Shown here piece after piece: positions 55,426 to 63,974 of a DNA stretch of 64,000 bases (within the stretch, counting starts at the first letter, position 1; each line of letters opens with the position of its first letter). Source of the DNA: Euglena gracilis (lineage: Eukaryota > Euglenida > Euglenophyceae > Euglenales); NCBI GenBank assembly GCA_039621445.1, contig CP154955.1, positions 36,249,123 through 36,313,122 of the forward strand, in the 5' to 3' direction. Under the pieces are notes generated by a model. The model was not told where the DNA came from and made no database searches. It saw only the letters and a list, made by a program, of their open reading frames with translations. The translations under genes and the position numbers were made by a program.

Positions 55426-58400
55426 TGGCATGTGCAGGGTAGACAGAAATTATGGTAGACAAAAACTTTGGTAAAATGCCAACTTTTACCATTTACAATG
55501 TCACGCCCACAGTTTTCAACCGTTGTCCGCTCCCGTCCCTCTTCCGTGAAGCCTCGGCCCAAAAGTTGCAAAAAAAACATCTTGGAAATGGTCTAGATGC
55601 CCAAAAATGACAAAAAAATACGCAAAGGTTGGCAAACGTTGACGTTTGATGTCATATCTGAGGAAAATAGCCAGAATTTGTTCAATTTCCTCAATGAAAA
55701 GAATGGAAAATTACTCGACACATGGCAAAAAAGGGCTGCAGAGGAGACAAAAATTACAGTAGACAAAAACTACATTAAAAAATATTTTTTGGCAAACTTT
55801 CCATTCTGGGAAATAAATTTTGGCAAAATTTCAGTATTCAACCATTTCTGAGCACTTTTCGTCATGTGTCGAGCCTGGCTTTTCATTGAGGTAAAAATGC
55901 CACCAAAGATTGAATAAAAATAATAATATTTGTCAATATTTATTCCATTTTGTGTCATTTTCTGGCATTTTAGACCATTTTGCAGCCATTTTTGGTCGCT
56001 TTGGGCTGAGGCTTTATGAAAGAGGGTCTGGGAAGCTGACACTGGTCGGAAATCACGATTAAATTGTTTATGATAAGATTTAGGTACTTTAGGTACTTTA
56101 CCAAAATTTTTGTCTAACATGATGTTTGGCCACCCTGACAGAAGTGGTTGAAGACCGAATTTGACCAAAATAAATTCCAAAATCAAAATTTTACCAAAAT
56201 GTTTTTTACTGTATTTTTTTGCTGTATATTTTGTCCTCTGTGATAGGAAAAAAATAGAATCCAGAAAAAATACCATCCAGAAACAATAATAATAAATAAC
56301 ATCTGGAAAAATAACATCTCACTAAATGACATCCAGAGAGGCTTGTCAAAAGCGCGCCACACCAGAAGACAGGGCGGAAGGAAAGAAAGGAAGGAAAGGT
56401 CGAAAAAATTTGCAAAAGCAGGTTGACAGCGGGAAAAAAGTGATTTCTGGCATTTTGGCTTAAACCCCCCCCCCAATTAGAAGCCCCCCCCCCAAATAAC
56501 AACCCCCCCCAAATAGAAGCCCCCCCCCCCCTCAGGTTTCCCGCCAAAAATCCAAATAACAGCCCCCCCCCCCCCGGCGAAGCCGGGGGGAAATTTGACG
56601 AAAAAATTTCCGAAAAATGGCGAAAAACTCGAAAATTCTCCACGAAAAAAGGTCGACATTGGGAACAAAAGTGATATCTAGTATCCTTGAAACATGGCCT
56701 ATCCACCCAAAAACTAAAATAAATGCGTCTTGCAATTTTTTAAACTTGGACCCCGTTCGAAATTTTTCCTTTAGACAAAGGGTACCCAATTAGAAGCCCC
56801 CCCCCCCCTCGGGTTTTCCGCAGAGTGACCGAATAGTAGCCCCGGGGGGCTTCTAATTGGGGGGGGGGTTTATGATCCATCAACCCAAAACATCAGAAAA
56901 TCCGGTTTTCAACTTTTTGATTTTCAACCCCATTCGACTCCTGGACCCAGGTCCTGCGCGTTGGCGCGTGTGTGCGCATGTGTGTGCAAGTGGTCGTTTC
57001 GTTGTTTTTTTTGGTGGTGATGTGACCTTCAGGGCTGTTGGGGAATCCACGAAACCCTGTGGGTGGTGGGTTGGGGGTCAACCCGCCCCACCCTCACCCT
57101 GGTGGGAGGGGAAATCCATCCCACCAGGCGCCAAACTTTGGGTTGTGATTTTCCTGCTGCACCTTTGGCAGGAAAGGATTTTTTCTTGTGCGGTGCCATG
57201 GTGGGTGGGGGCCCAATTATTACTTTCCATACAGCCCTCCTGGTGTCCTTTGTCGAATCCAACACTACCTGGTTTGATACAGATAATAGACAGATACCAG
57301 ACAGATAAGGTTGCAGGGGGGAAAAGCAAAAGTATTTCCCAGGCAAAGTCATTGGTCAGGTTTTGTCACATTTCAAGTTATTGGGTTTATTTGCCTCATT
57401 CGACCCCCCCCCCTGTGAAGGGACCACACAGTGTGGTTGTGGTTTCCAGTAGGAAAAGGTGCCGGCTCCACCATCCCCTGCTTCAAATGTCCTCTGTTTG
57501 CGAGGAAGAACAAAGGCATTTTTGTCGGAGAAGAAACAACTATCCAATGAGTCAGAAGGCCTGGTGGCGGGGGCCAACCCACCACAGCATTTTCGTCAAT
57601 ATATTACTAGTCATCATTTATAGTGTTGGTTTTGTACAGGGGAAGAGGGGCAGACCCCCCCTGGGGGAAGAGGGGATCCAGACCGAAGGGGGCGGGGGCC
57701 TGGAACCCCCGGGAACCAAATATTTTTCTGCAGCGCATGGTGCCGGAGGAGATCAAAATGGTGGTGCATATTTTGGCCAACTTTTCAAAAGCGTGCGAAA
57801 ACGTGGTTTTTGGGCTTTTCACAAGGCCCAAAATTTCTTCTTGGTATTTTGCGCCGTAAATTTTTCGCACAGGGGAGGGGGTCCAACCCACCTCCTCCTC
57901 TGGGTCAGACCCCCCTTCCCTCCTTCCCACTCACTTGATCCCCTGGGGTCTGGGGTGGGGAGCAGCCAGCAGCCTTTTTCCAGCCAGTCCGAACTTTCCG
58001 ACCTCTGAGCTGGACCCTCCTTCCCCCAGGGCTTCTCAAGCAACGTGGTAAGCGTCCTTACCACCCACCAACTTGTCCAAAACAGTGCCCAGCAGCGCTC
58101 CGCCGTCCGATGCCGGGGGAACGGCGCGGCCTGCATCGCAACGGGCGGGTGCCTTTGCAGGGGCAGCCCAGCACGTCACCCTCAGCTATTACGACTGGTT
58201 CGCGAGGCAGGTGCTGGACAACGCCCTCGGATGCGCTTGTGCTTTCTTCGCCTGGACCTTCGCGCACGTGTGCCTCCGCTCCGACAGCGTTCTCGTTTCG
58301 CCTGATATCCTCGTTGGCGTTTCCTACCCCCCCCCCCCCCAAGGATGACAACTGGGTTTTAGCAACATTGGCTGTTTTTTGGGAGGGTGGTCGCCCAGAA

Positions 58401-60658
58401 AAAAATGCACCCTGCAGTAGTCCGCCTGTGGGCTAAAGGTCCCATATTTTTTAAAAAAGATAAATTGGCGTTGCACCATTTGGACTGTGTGGATTGAGTG
58501 ATCAAACCCAGGGTTGAAACTGCTGACTGATTTCAAAAGCGATTGACCAGAGTGGTTTGAATGTGGAAAGTACCCCCCCCCCCCCCCGCTAGTTCTGTCG
58601 GCCATCCACCCACCTACCACCTACTCAACCACCACCCACCTCCCCCTGACGGGTGGGTGGGTTGGAACCACTGGACCCTCCACCCCGGGGCGGTGCATAA
58701 TGGGTCAGTATCCATCAACATTGGGATGGTTGTGACTCCTGCTGAAAACTCCTTCGTCTCGCCCAGGACCTCTACCGGCACCTGCGACCACCAGTGCAAT
58801 ATGTGACTCAAGCTGGCTTTGCCACGAGCTGGTTGCTTGGGACGTTCCTTTCTGCCTCTCAGGTTTATTTTTAAGGCAATTTTTTGCATAATTTTAAGGC
58901 CTTTTTTTAAAAAAAAAGCTTTTTAAGGGATTTTAAGGCTTTTTAAGGCGCCTTTTTCCAGGGCGGTCCAAGCAGGGGGGTAACGCATTTGCGTTTTTTT
59001 TCCTTGCGTTTTTTTTGCGTTTTTTCCCTTTCCCCTTGCGATTTTTGGATATTTGTTGGAAAATTTTTTGACTGTGAAAATTCCTTATTTTGACCCCAAT
59101 TATCCCCCGGGGCAAAAATTTTTTTTGTCATTTGTTGCATTTTTTTGGTCAACAAAATGCATATTTTTATGCATGGAATATTTTCCTCGGCGGAGCTGGA
59201 AATTTTTCTAAGTCCTCTCCAGTAGAATAGTGAATATCCCGAGGGGACCTTAAGGAGTTTATGTGCAATTGTGTTTTTTTGTTTTTTTTGTGTTCATATG
59301 CATTATTTGTATTTTTTTCGTCGTTTTTTGAGGTCCATTTTGCGTCCCCCCCCCCCCCCCCCGTTCCAGGGCCCAACTAAACCCCCCCCAAATAGTATTG
59401 CACTGCCGCACTATTGGACGGCCACCTCTGGCTGCGGGGGGTGCAGCACTATTTGGACCCGCCACACTATTGGACTGGGTGCCTCTTAGTCCCGGCCTAT
59501 CACCACAGACACCCTGTTTGCCTGCTCAATGTCCTACTCTGAGGCTAGTGAGGTCGTGTGTTTCAACTTCGGACGACTTCCGTGAGTTGTTCGGGTGGGA
59601 ATTTGCCCCCTTTCCCCTCTCTGCGGGTTACAAAAGCTGCCTGCAGTTGGTTGCACCGGCTTCTACGCATTTCACATTGCTATGTTTTGGGGGGGGGGTG
59701 CCACACTATTGGACGGCCGCCTCCGGCGGCGGGGGTGCCGCACTATTTGGACCCGCAGCTCTATTGGCCCCGCAGCACTATTAGGGGGGGGTTAGTCATC
59801 GAACTTACGTTTTATTTTATTTTACAGTAACCCCCCCCCCAAATACAAAACCCCCCGGTTTTATATTTGGGCGGAATTTTCAAGACCCTACGGGGGGTTT
59901 TATATTTGGGGGGGTTTATATTCGGTCGGAAAAATCAACTTCTTGGCGGGATCCAATAATAACTTTTTCGGTCCAAAATCACAAATACGTCCACAAATAC
60001 CCTTGGGGACCCCCAAGGGTATTTGTGGGCGTATTTGTGATTTTTACTTTTCGGGCAAAGGAGCGATTTTCCACAAATACCCCCAAGGGTATTTGTGGGC
60101 GTATTTGTGATTTTTACTTTTCGGGCAAAGGAGCGATTTTCACACGTTTTTGGTAAAAATTGCTCCCAAATCTGCCAAAATACACAATTTCAGGAGAGAT
60201 TTTGTTGATTTTTTTTCCTTCCGGCGCTTCGCGCCGGATGGGGGGTTTTATATTCGGGCGGGATTTCAGGTCCTCAGGGGGGGTTTATATTTGGGGGGGG
60301 TTTTGTATTTGGGGGGGGGTTGTATTTGGGGGGGGGGTTAGTCCAAGATTGAAAAGTCGGAAAACACATTTTTTTTGAGTTTCTGCTGGAAAGACACTGT
60401 TCAGCGATGCCAGAAAAAATTTTTTTCCTGGAGTTGGCCTGTTTTTGCCAAGATTTTATATTTTTCTTTTTTGCATTTTTGCGGTCAGAGAGAATTCTGC
60501 AGTCCAATTTTTTAAGGTGTTTTAAGGCGTTTAAGGCCAATATTTTTATGGCGCATTCCAAGGCATTTTAAAGTGCCTTAAAAAATGCCTGCTCCCTCTG
60601 TGTTGTGTGGGGGTGGCTGGGTGTGCTCGCGTCTCTCTCTCTCTCTCTCTCTCTGTGC

Positions 60659-60700
<42 letters not shown>

Positions 60701-63700
60701 TGTGTGTGCGTGTGCGTGTGTGTGTGACCTGGTCCGCTGCTGAGATGCCAAAGCCAGGACGCAGGACATGCCCGAGGCCTATTTGGACTGGTTCCTTGGC
60801 TGGCCGGCTGGGTTCAAGGCCAATGACCAACTCAACCCTATTCTGGGCTACTCCTCCCTCGCCTTGATGGTGGCCTGGAGAGGTCCAACCACCGATGCAC
60901 ATTTGGCCTCTCCCAACTATATCCCCCCCAGGGGGGGGCATATAGTTGGATCAGGGGGGGGGGGGTCGTACGGTGGGGCCGGGGTCCGAATTTTTGACTT
61001 TTCGGTCCCGCGGCTCTGGGGAACCGCGCGATTTCCGGACAGCCGGCGCCAGATTGGGGAGGGTGGCCCTTAATTTTAGGGATAGGGTCAGGGTGAGGAC
61101 CGTCGCGTCGAAAATTGGCCCTTTTTAGGGGCCAAGTGAGGCCAGAAGTTAGGTTTCGTTTTGGGAGACTTTGAATCGCCCATTGGCCCCAGAAATGCCC
61201 GAATTTGACCTCATTTCCCCCAAGATTCATCCGCAATGCGGCCGAACTTCTCCCCAACTTTCGAAAAAGGGGGGCCCAAAGGGAAGCTGGGCATAACCCT
61301 AACCCTATCCCATCAATAACCCCGACTTTCCCCGAAAAGTCGTAACTGGGTCCCACCATACAACCCCCCCCCCCGATCCAACTGGTCCCCCGGGGGCCAT
61401 GTAGTTGGGAGCTGCCGCACATTTATCTGTGGTGCCCACAGCAGAGTTACATGTTAATGCCATCACACACAGCCGCGGTGCATTTCAAGCTCAACGTACT
61501 TTATTGCAGGGCTGATGCTGCATGTGCATCCGTGGTGGCCGTCTATCATCCGCGTTGTTGGGCTCAGTGGACTGCTGGGCCTCACGGTGAGCTGACCTCT
61601 TCCCTGTTTCCTACAATTTCACTCATGTCCCTCTGTTTCATGTGGTGGCTTCACTTTGAGGCATTGTGAGGCTTTGAAGTGCTGCGGAACAGTTGGGCTG
61701 CAAGAAAGGTTGACAGGCAAGGAAAAGATGAGGACAAGGGGCGCACATAATTGATAAAATAACAGAAAAAAACTGAGAGAAGAAATTGGATGAAAAAGAA
61801 GCCTGGTGTCAAATCAACATAGATGCAGCTGTTTTTCATCAAGGAAGCAATTGAAAATAGTCTTTGGAAATAACAGAATTAACATGACTCAATGGCCCCT
61901 TTCCCCCAAATGCATGTACACATTTTATATATGTAAAATAATATATGTGTGTGTACATATATGGCAGCAAGGTTTTGTTTGGCCCTGTGGGGGGCCAAGT
62001 CAAATCTCCAGGGGGGTCAAATTTTTTTTGCGTTATTGATGGAATAGGGTTAGGGTTGCGAGTTCGGTCTAACTTTAGGCCTAACTCATAACTTATACAT
62101 TAGTGTTAGGTGTACAAGTAAGGTCTAAAGTTAGGCCGAATGCCTAACTCCACTCCATGCACCCTAACCCTACACCATCAATAACACAGAAATTTTTTGA
62201 CCCCAAGGAGATTTTGTTTGGCCCCCAGGGGGGCCAAGTGAAGTCTTGCTGCCATATATATATATATTTCTTTAATATGTGTATTTTTTCGGAACCATGC
62301 TCCCGTTTCTTGCTGCCATATATATATATATATATATATTTCTTTAATATGTGTATTTTTTCGGAACCATGCTCCCGTTTCAAAAGTGCAGACCCGAGAT
62401 TCATGCTGTGGGCAGCCAGGGGGGATATTTTTGACCCTTCCCCTTGAATGGGGTCAGATTTCAATGGGCACCTCCCCCACCGCCGCCTGAGGGGTCGTGG
62501 CCCAAAAGGACTATTTTCAACAGAAGCTTACTTGGACGACTCAAATCCCCCCCCCCCCCCCGGAATTGTGCCTGTTATGCAGCGGGGGGGGGGATATGCA
62601 ATTTGCATAATGTGCATTTTTTGCATAATCAGGTTTTTCCGAAATTTGCATTTTTTTGCATTTTTTGATAAAATATTTGCCCTGGAGAATTTTTTGTAGT
62701 TGGTCGCCATGTCATGTTTTGTCTCTGGTCCCTCTGCAGTTGTCTGGGGTCTTTGATACTTTCACATGTTCAATGTTCAATGGTGACCTGGAGGGGCGAT
62801 TTGCTTAGACTGAACGTGCAGGTGCCATTCATGTTGATTTTCAAAGCTTCAGTGCTTGCCGTTGTCTTCCAGGAGGTCTTCTTTGTGAATCATTGACAGG
62901 TACACCGGCATTGTCACATGTTTTACGGATTTTAGGCAGCAAAACTCTGTTATATTCCAGACTTTCCTCACGGGTTGTATGCAAGTTGCATTTTTTTGCA
63001 TTTTTTTTTGCATTTTTTTGACTTGCATAATTTGAAGGGCCAAGTTGCATATTCCCCCCCCCTGCTGTTATGTGCTTCCCCCCCTGGTTTGTAAAAAGCA
63101 GTATGTTTGGAAGTCTTCTTTCCAGAGAAGTAGTGAGATCATTTGTCTAATTTGTGGCGAAAACACACGGCCCCCACCGTCGTCCCCTTCGGGGCCTCCA
63201 TCCCTTCCGTCAGACCCTCATTTCGGTCATTGCCGACCTGGTGGTGGTCGGCTCCATTCACCTCCACTTCCTCTACTGGTGCTTTGCCAAGGTGTGCCTC
63301 GGGGGACTGTGCCCGTGCCAGTGTGTCGTCGTCAAGCACCTACAGATAAAATGGCCAAAAATGGCCTCAAATGGCCTAAAACGGGCAAATTTTTGGGCTT
63401 GGCCGTAGGTGCTTGGTCTTCGTTTCCGCCCCACGATTCCGGACTCCAAGTGTCCAAAACCTGTCTTTTTTGGAATAAAAAGTAGGACTGAACCTCGCGC
63501 TGCTTTTGAAAGGGATCCCCGAGGGCTGGGAATGGTGCGAGCCCTCTGACCCTCCAGGGGTGTGGGGCTACCTCTGGCACCTGTCCCGCAGGTCTGCATG
63601 GTGCAGGTCTGCATTCTCGACAGCCTGGGGATGCTGTTCCGAGGTGTGGGTGGGTGTGTTGTATGGGTGTAGGTGTAGGTGTGGGTGAGTGTGTTGTGCA

Positions 63701-63974
63701 GGTGTAGGTTGTGTTAAATGGGTGTGGGTGTGGGTGTGGGTGTGGGTGTGGCTGTGGCTGTGGCTGTGGCTGTGGCTGTGGCTGTATTGCACGGGTGTGG
63801 GTGTGGGTGTGGGTGTGGGTGTGATTCTCACCCCCCACTTCCACAAATGATTGCAACACACCGCACTGCACCTCACCGGGATGGTGGTTCATTGGTGACT
63901 GGCAGGGAAGAAGTTCAACCCGCTGCGGAAGCGGGTGGACTCCGCCGAGTTCGGGCTCGAGCAGCTCTTGCTGG
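45437..63974 (+). CDS. PIGQ: PIG-Q/Gpi1, subunit of GPI N-acetylglucosaminyltransferase (multi-exon, partial)
   Basis: Gpi1/PIG-Q is a multi-spanning ER membrane subunit of the complex that transfers GlcNAc from UDP-GlcNAc to phosphatidylinositol, the first step of GPI-anchor synthesis. Secure plus-strand exons: 58172-58312, 60765-60882, 61510-61586, 63214-63291, about 63558-63589 and 63906-63974. In order they give ARQVLDNALGCACAF, YLDWFLGWPAGFKANDQLN, IIRVVGLSGLLGLT, LISVIADLVVVGSIHLHFLY, VWGYLWHLSR and GKKFNPLRKRVDSAEFGLEQ. This order and the motifs PAGxKxN, GLSGLLG, SxxAD..H and GKKxNxLRxRxDS are diagnostic of the Gpi1 family. The first four secure exons join in phase with GT-AG sites. 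Probable N-terminal exons are at 45437-45580 and 54143-54287. The C-terminus lies beyond the right edge. The gene therefore exceeds 18 kb. Confidence 0.9.
46200..46600 (+). other. GC-rich, coding-like stretch, unassigned
   Basis: Proline- and serine-rich open frames (for example EEEGGAHDAVEVLPVASTSS) and high third-position GC resemble the exons of this gene, but no splice-bounded exon could be fixed. Confidence 0.3.
46690..47310 (+). pseudogene. DIRS/Ty3-type reverse transcriptase fragment
   Basis: A first frame (to about 46940) reads ASCFGLNVLPEKFMSLMKCL, then CFVYLDDILLIGDS, the RT catalytic box. After a one-base shift the second frame reads GFKINSKKSIFQPTQ, HLGFHLNLAQGKLQLG and SFLVGLPFLRAFTDTLVGF, the region following the catalytic box in RT of DIRS-like elements (GFxxNxxKS, LGF). 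Integrase or recombinase, RNase H and termini are absent. The relic lies in the sense orientation within the inferred PIG-Q locus. DIRS rather than Ty3 is a judgement from the post-YLDD sequence. Confidence 0.7.
47430..48450. other. no gene recognised; G-run repeats
   Basis: 47650-47830 contains repeated TTAAATTTGGGGG phrases and 48230-48370 repeated GGTCTTATTTTGGGA phrases, both looking like decayed G-tract MITE material. No exon was recognised. Confidence 0.45.
48452..48569 (+). CDS. candidate acidic/serine-rich exon
   Basis: The acceptor CTTTTCCTCAG is followed by IVSASSSSKESASDTETGSS and IPSDSEEDFVVPKRR, with a possible donor GACGA|GTGGGT. Composition and third-position GC look coding. 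It might belong to a variable linker of the PIG-Q product or to another gene. Confidence 0.4.
49280..49463 (+). CDS. candidate exon, unknown product
   Basis: A plus frame of higher GC reads AVSVPSKGPRERWDTADPPK, then ARLTAEGAKPNILVTDSSAH and ends TLLGKQQV at a possible donor AGCAG|GTGCCC. The acceptor is not clear and no family was recognised. Directly upstream (48970-49230) is a GGACCGCCCTGAGG-type repeat related to 52355-52600. Confidence 0.3.
49470..52780. other. long stretch without a recognised gene
   Basis: Mostly unique AT-rich sequence with scattered C runs. A plus frame at about 50126-50260 after TTACAG (RIIGVQDPTGVSPHS) could be a small exon but has no recognised family. 52355-52600 (GGACAGCCCTCAGGCC...) is a diverged copy of the repeat at 48970-49230. 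Confidence 0.4.
52790..53423. mobile_element. old hAT-like element interrupted by a younger one
   Basis: The right end CCTTAAGCAAAGACCTG matches the family TIR, and the interior (CTAGTCTAAAATCGGCCAG, GGCTTGTGGAAT, GCGAGCGCCGG) parallels 34765-35173. The left end near 52790 is decayed. The element 52825-53124 is inserted in it. Confidence 0.55.
52825..53124. mobile_element. hAT-like MITE, TIR CAGGCTTGTGCTTA, exact 8-bp TSD
   Basis: A 14-bp TIR CAGGCTTGTGCTTA / TAAGCACAAGCCTG is flanked by GAGGGATG on both sides (52817-52824, 53125-53132). 300 bp, with GGGTGCCTGCC / GGCAGGCACCC palindromes and a GGCGCCAAAGGCGC core. No coding capacity. Confidence 0.95.
53424..54142. other. no gene recognised
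   Basis: Includes a block (about 53520-53600) sharing CAAACCAGATCCTATAACC with the MITE at 33041-33427, followed by G-run sequence with poly-T. Confidence 0.4.
54143..54287 (+). CDS. PIGQ: probable PIG-Q exon (membrane segment)
   Basis: GC-rich exon after the acceptor GACAACAG with donor TTTGAC|GTGGGC. It reads LARTPWPGYHLWARRLAFRA, then TLGWLTGLHVAASSGLAFLR and LLQRPFD. Nearly all third positions are G or C. It ends in phase 0 and the exon at 58172 starts in phase 0. The hydrophobic character fits the helix region preceding the conserved Gpi1 core; identity of this particular exon is inferred from position and phase. Confidence 0.5.
54303..56460. other. intron-like sequence with microsatellites
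   Basis: AT-rich with a CA repeat at 54488-54530, a TG repeat at about 55389-55425 and CATTTT-rich sequence to 56200. The 353-codon frame 54413-55474 runs through both dinucleotide arrays and has no domain. Confidence 0.6.
56463..56870. mobile_element. TA-flanked C-tract MITE (408 bp)
   Basis: Ends AACCCCC...CCAATTAGAAGCCC and the matching inverted right end GGGCTTCTAATTGG plus G run, between TA dinucleotides (56461-56462, 56871-56872). Inside are further C-run/AAATAGAAGC and AAATAACA units and a CCCCGGCGAAGCCGGGG hairpin. Confidence 0.85.
56873..58171. other. no confirmed exon
   Basis: Contains G-run blocks with CCCCCTGGGGGAAGAGG. The 383-codon frame 56857-58008 is open by chance, with no domain. 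The stretch just before 58172 is GC-rich and could extend the following exon upstream. Confidence 0.4.
58172..58312 (+). CDS. PIGQ: PIG-Q exon (ARQVLDNALG helix)
   Basis: 47 codons in phase 0 (acceptor GCAGCCCAG, donor CTC|GTTGGC): HVTLSYYDWFARQVLDNALG followed by a hydrophobic helix and HVCLRSDSVLVSPDIL. The LLDxALG-type helix precedes the PAGxKxN segment in Gpi1 proteins. Confidence 0.75.
59380..59792. mobile_element. TA-flanked C-tract MITE (413 bp)
   Basis: The left end AACCCCCCCCAAATAGT and the right end ACTATTAGGGGGGGGT lie between TA dinucleotides. Near both ends are copies of GCACTATTGGACGGCC / CACACTATTGGACGGCC and CACTATTTGGACCCGC. Confidence 0.75.
59830..60338. mobile_element. TA-flanked C-tract MITE (509 bp)
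   Basis: Ends ACCCCCCCCCCAAATACAAA and TTGTATTTGG plus G run, between TA dinucleotides. A block of about 63 bp (GGGTATTTGTGGGCGTATTT...) is duplicated at about 60013-60074 and 60085-60140, and a CCGGCGCTTCGCGCCGG core is at about 60222. Confidence 0.8.
60765..60882 (+). CDS. PIGQ: PIG-Q exon (DWFLGWPAGFKAN)
   Basis: 118 nt: DMPEAYLDWFLGWPAGFKAN, then DQLNPILGYSSLALMVAWR plus one base. PAGFKAN matches the conserved PAGxKxN signature of Gpi1. Acceptor ACGCAG|GACATG, donor GAGAG|GTCCAA. The phase fits the next exon exactly. Confidence 0.95.
60905..61416. mobile_element. hAT-like MITE in a PIG-Q intron, exact 8-bp TSD
   Basis: TIRs GGCCTCTCCCAACTATAT / (right, reversed) GGCAGCTCCCAACTACAT with exact duplication GCACATTT (60897-60904, 61417-61424). 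Subterminal AGTTGGATC plus G run and a GTACGGTGGG/GTATGGTGGG pair continue the symmetry, and ATAACCCTAACCCTATCCC appears near the right end. 512 bp of a 627-nt intron. Confidence 0.92.
61510..61586 (+). CDS. PIGQ: PIG-Q exon (VVGLSGLLGLT)
   Basis: 77 nt between TTGCAG and CTCACG|GTGAGC, reading LMLHVHPWWPSIIRVVGLSG followed by LLGLT. GLSGLLG is a conserved helix of the family; the phase matches on both sides. Confidence 0.95.
61963..62253. mobile_element. hAT-like MITE related to 60905-61416
   Basis: TIRs GGCAGCAAG, then subterminal TTGGCCC / GGGCCAA and TCTCC, and an inner inverted pair ending in ATTGATGGAATAGGGTTAGGG / CCCTAACCCTACACCATCAAT. Flanks ACATATAT and ATATATAT agree in seven of eight bases. 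291 bp, no coding capacity. Confidence 0.8.
62244..62382 (+). repeat. tandem duplication of about 65-74 bp with TA dinucleotides
   Basis: CTTGCTGCCATATATATATA followed by TTTCTTTAATATGTGTATTT and CGGAACCATGCTCCCGTTTC occurs twice. The copies differ in the number of TA units, and the duplication includes the right tip of the neighbouring MITE. Confidence 0.93.
62386..63213 (+). other. distal part of PIG-Q intron, no gene recognised
   Basis: Contains C and G runs with TTGCATAATTTGCATTTTTT phrases in opposite orientations (about 62590-62670 and 62985-63055), probably the decayed ends of an inverted-repeat element. Confidence 0.5.
63214..63291 (+). CDS. PIGQ: PIG-Q exon (LISVIADLVVVGSIHLHFLY)
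   Basis: 26 codons in phase 0 between CCGTCAG and GCCAAG|GTGTGC: TLISVIADLVVVGSIHLHFL then YWCFAK. It corresponds to the conserved SDxxxxxTxHxxxFY helix of Gpi1. The frame could also read on a little (VCLGGLCPCQ) to a later donor. Confidence 0.93.
63558..63589 (+). CDS. PIGQ: PIG-Q micro-exon (VWGYLWHLSR)
   Basis: About 32 nt after CTCCAG: VWGYLWHLSR, equivalent to the SLWRLFR segment that precedes GKKxN in the family. Both borders are uncertain. The GT-AG choice CGCAG|GTCTGC to GGCAG|GGAAG shifts the frame by one base relative to GKKFN. Confidence 0.75.
63640..63820 (+). repeat. GGTGTG and GGCTGT hexanucleotide arrays
   Basis: GTGTGGGTGTGG units at 63640-63750 give way to GGCTGT units (about 63749-63784) and return to GGTGTG (63795-63822). 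The array lies in the intron before the last visible PIG-Q exon. Confidence 0.95.
63906..63974 (+). CDS. PIGQ: PIG-Q exon (GKKFNPLRKRVDS), last in window
   Basis: Reads KKFNPLRKRVDSAEFGLEQL then LLG, the most conserved block of Gpi1/PIG-Q. A donor candidate CTGG|GTATCC at 63974 follows; the alternative is that the frame runs on to the window edge. The remaining C-terminal helices must lie beyond 64000. Confidence 0.95.

Larger units (their letters stand above)
58313..60764 (+). other. PIG-Q intron, 2.45 kb, containing two MITEs
   Basis: Bounded by GTTGGC and ACGCAG. It contains AT-rich sequence, MITEs 59380-59792 and 59830-60338, and a CT/TG dinucleotide tract at 60628-60728. Confidence 0.75.

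Noticed and set aside
54413-55474. 353-codon open frame
   Set aside because: It runs through CA and TG microsatellites, which lack stops in all frames, and has no recognisable domain.
56857-58008. 383-codon open frame on the plus strand
   Set aside because: No domain. It begins inside a MITE, passes through G/C runs and overlaps probable intron; low-complexity sequence keeps it open by chance.
62040-62070. true interstitial telomere
   Set aside because: Only two TAGGG-type units occur, and they lie symmetrically inside MITE arms as part of the element.
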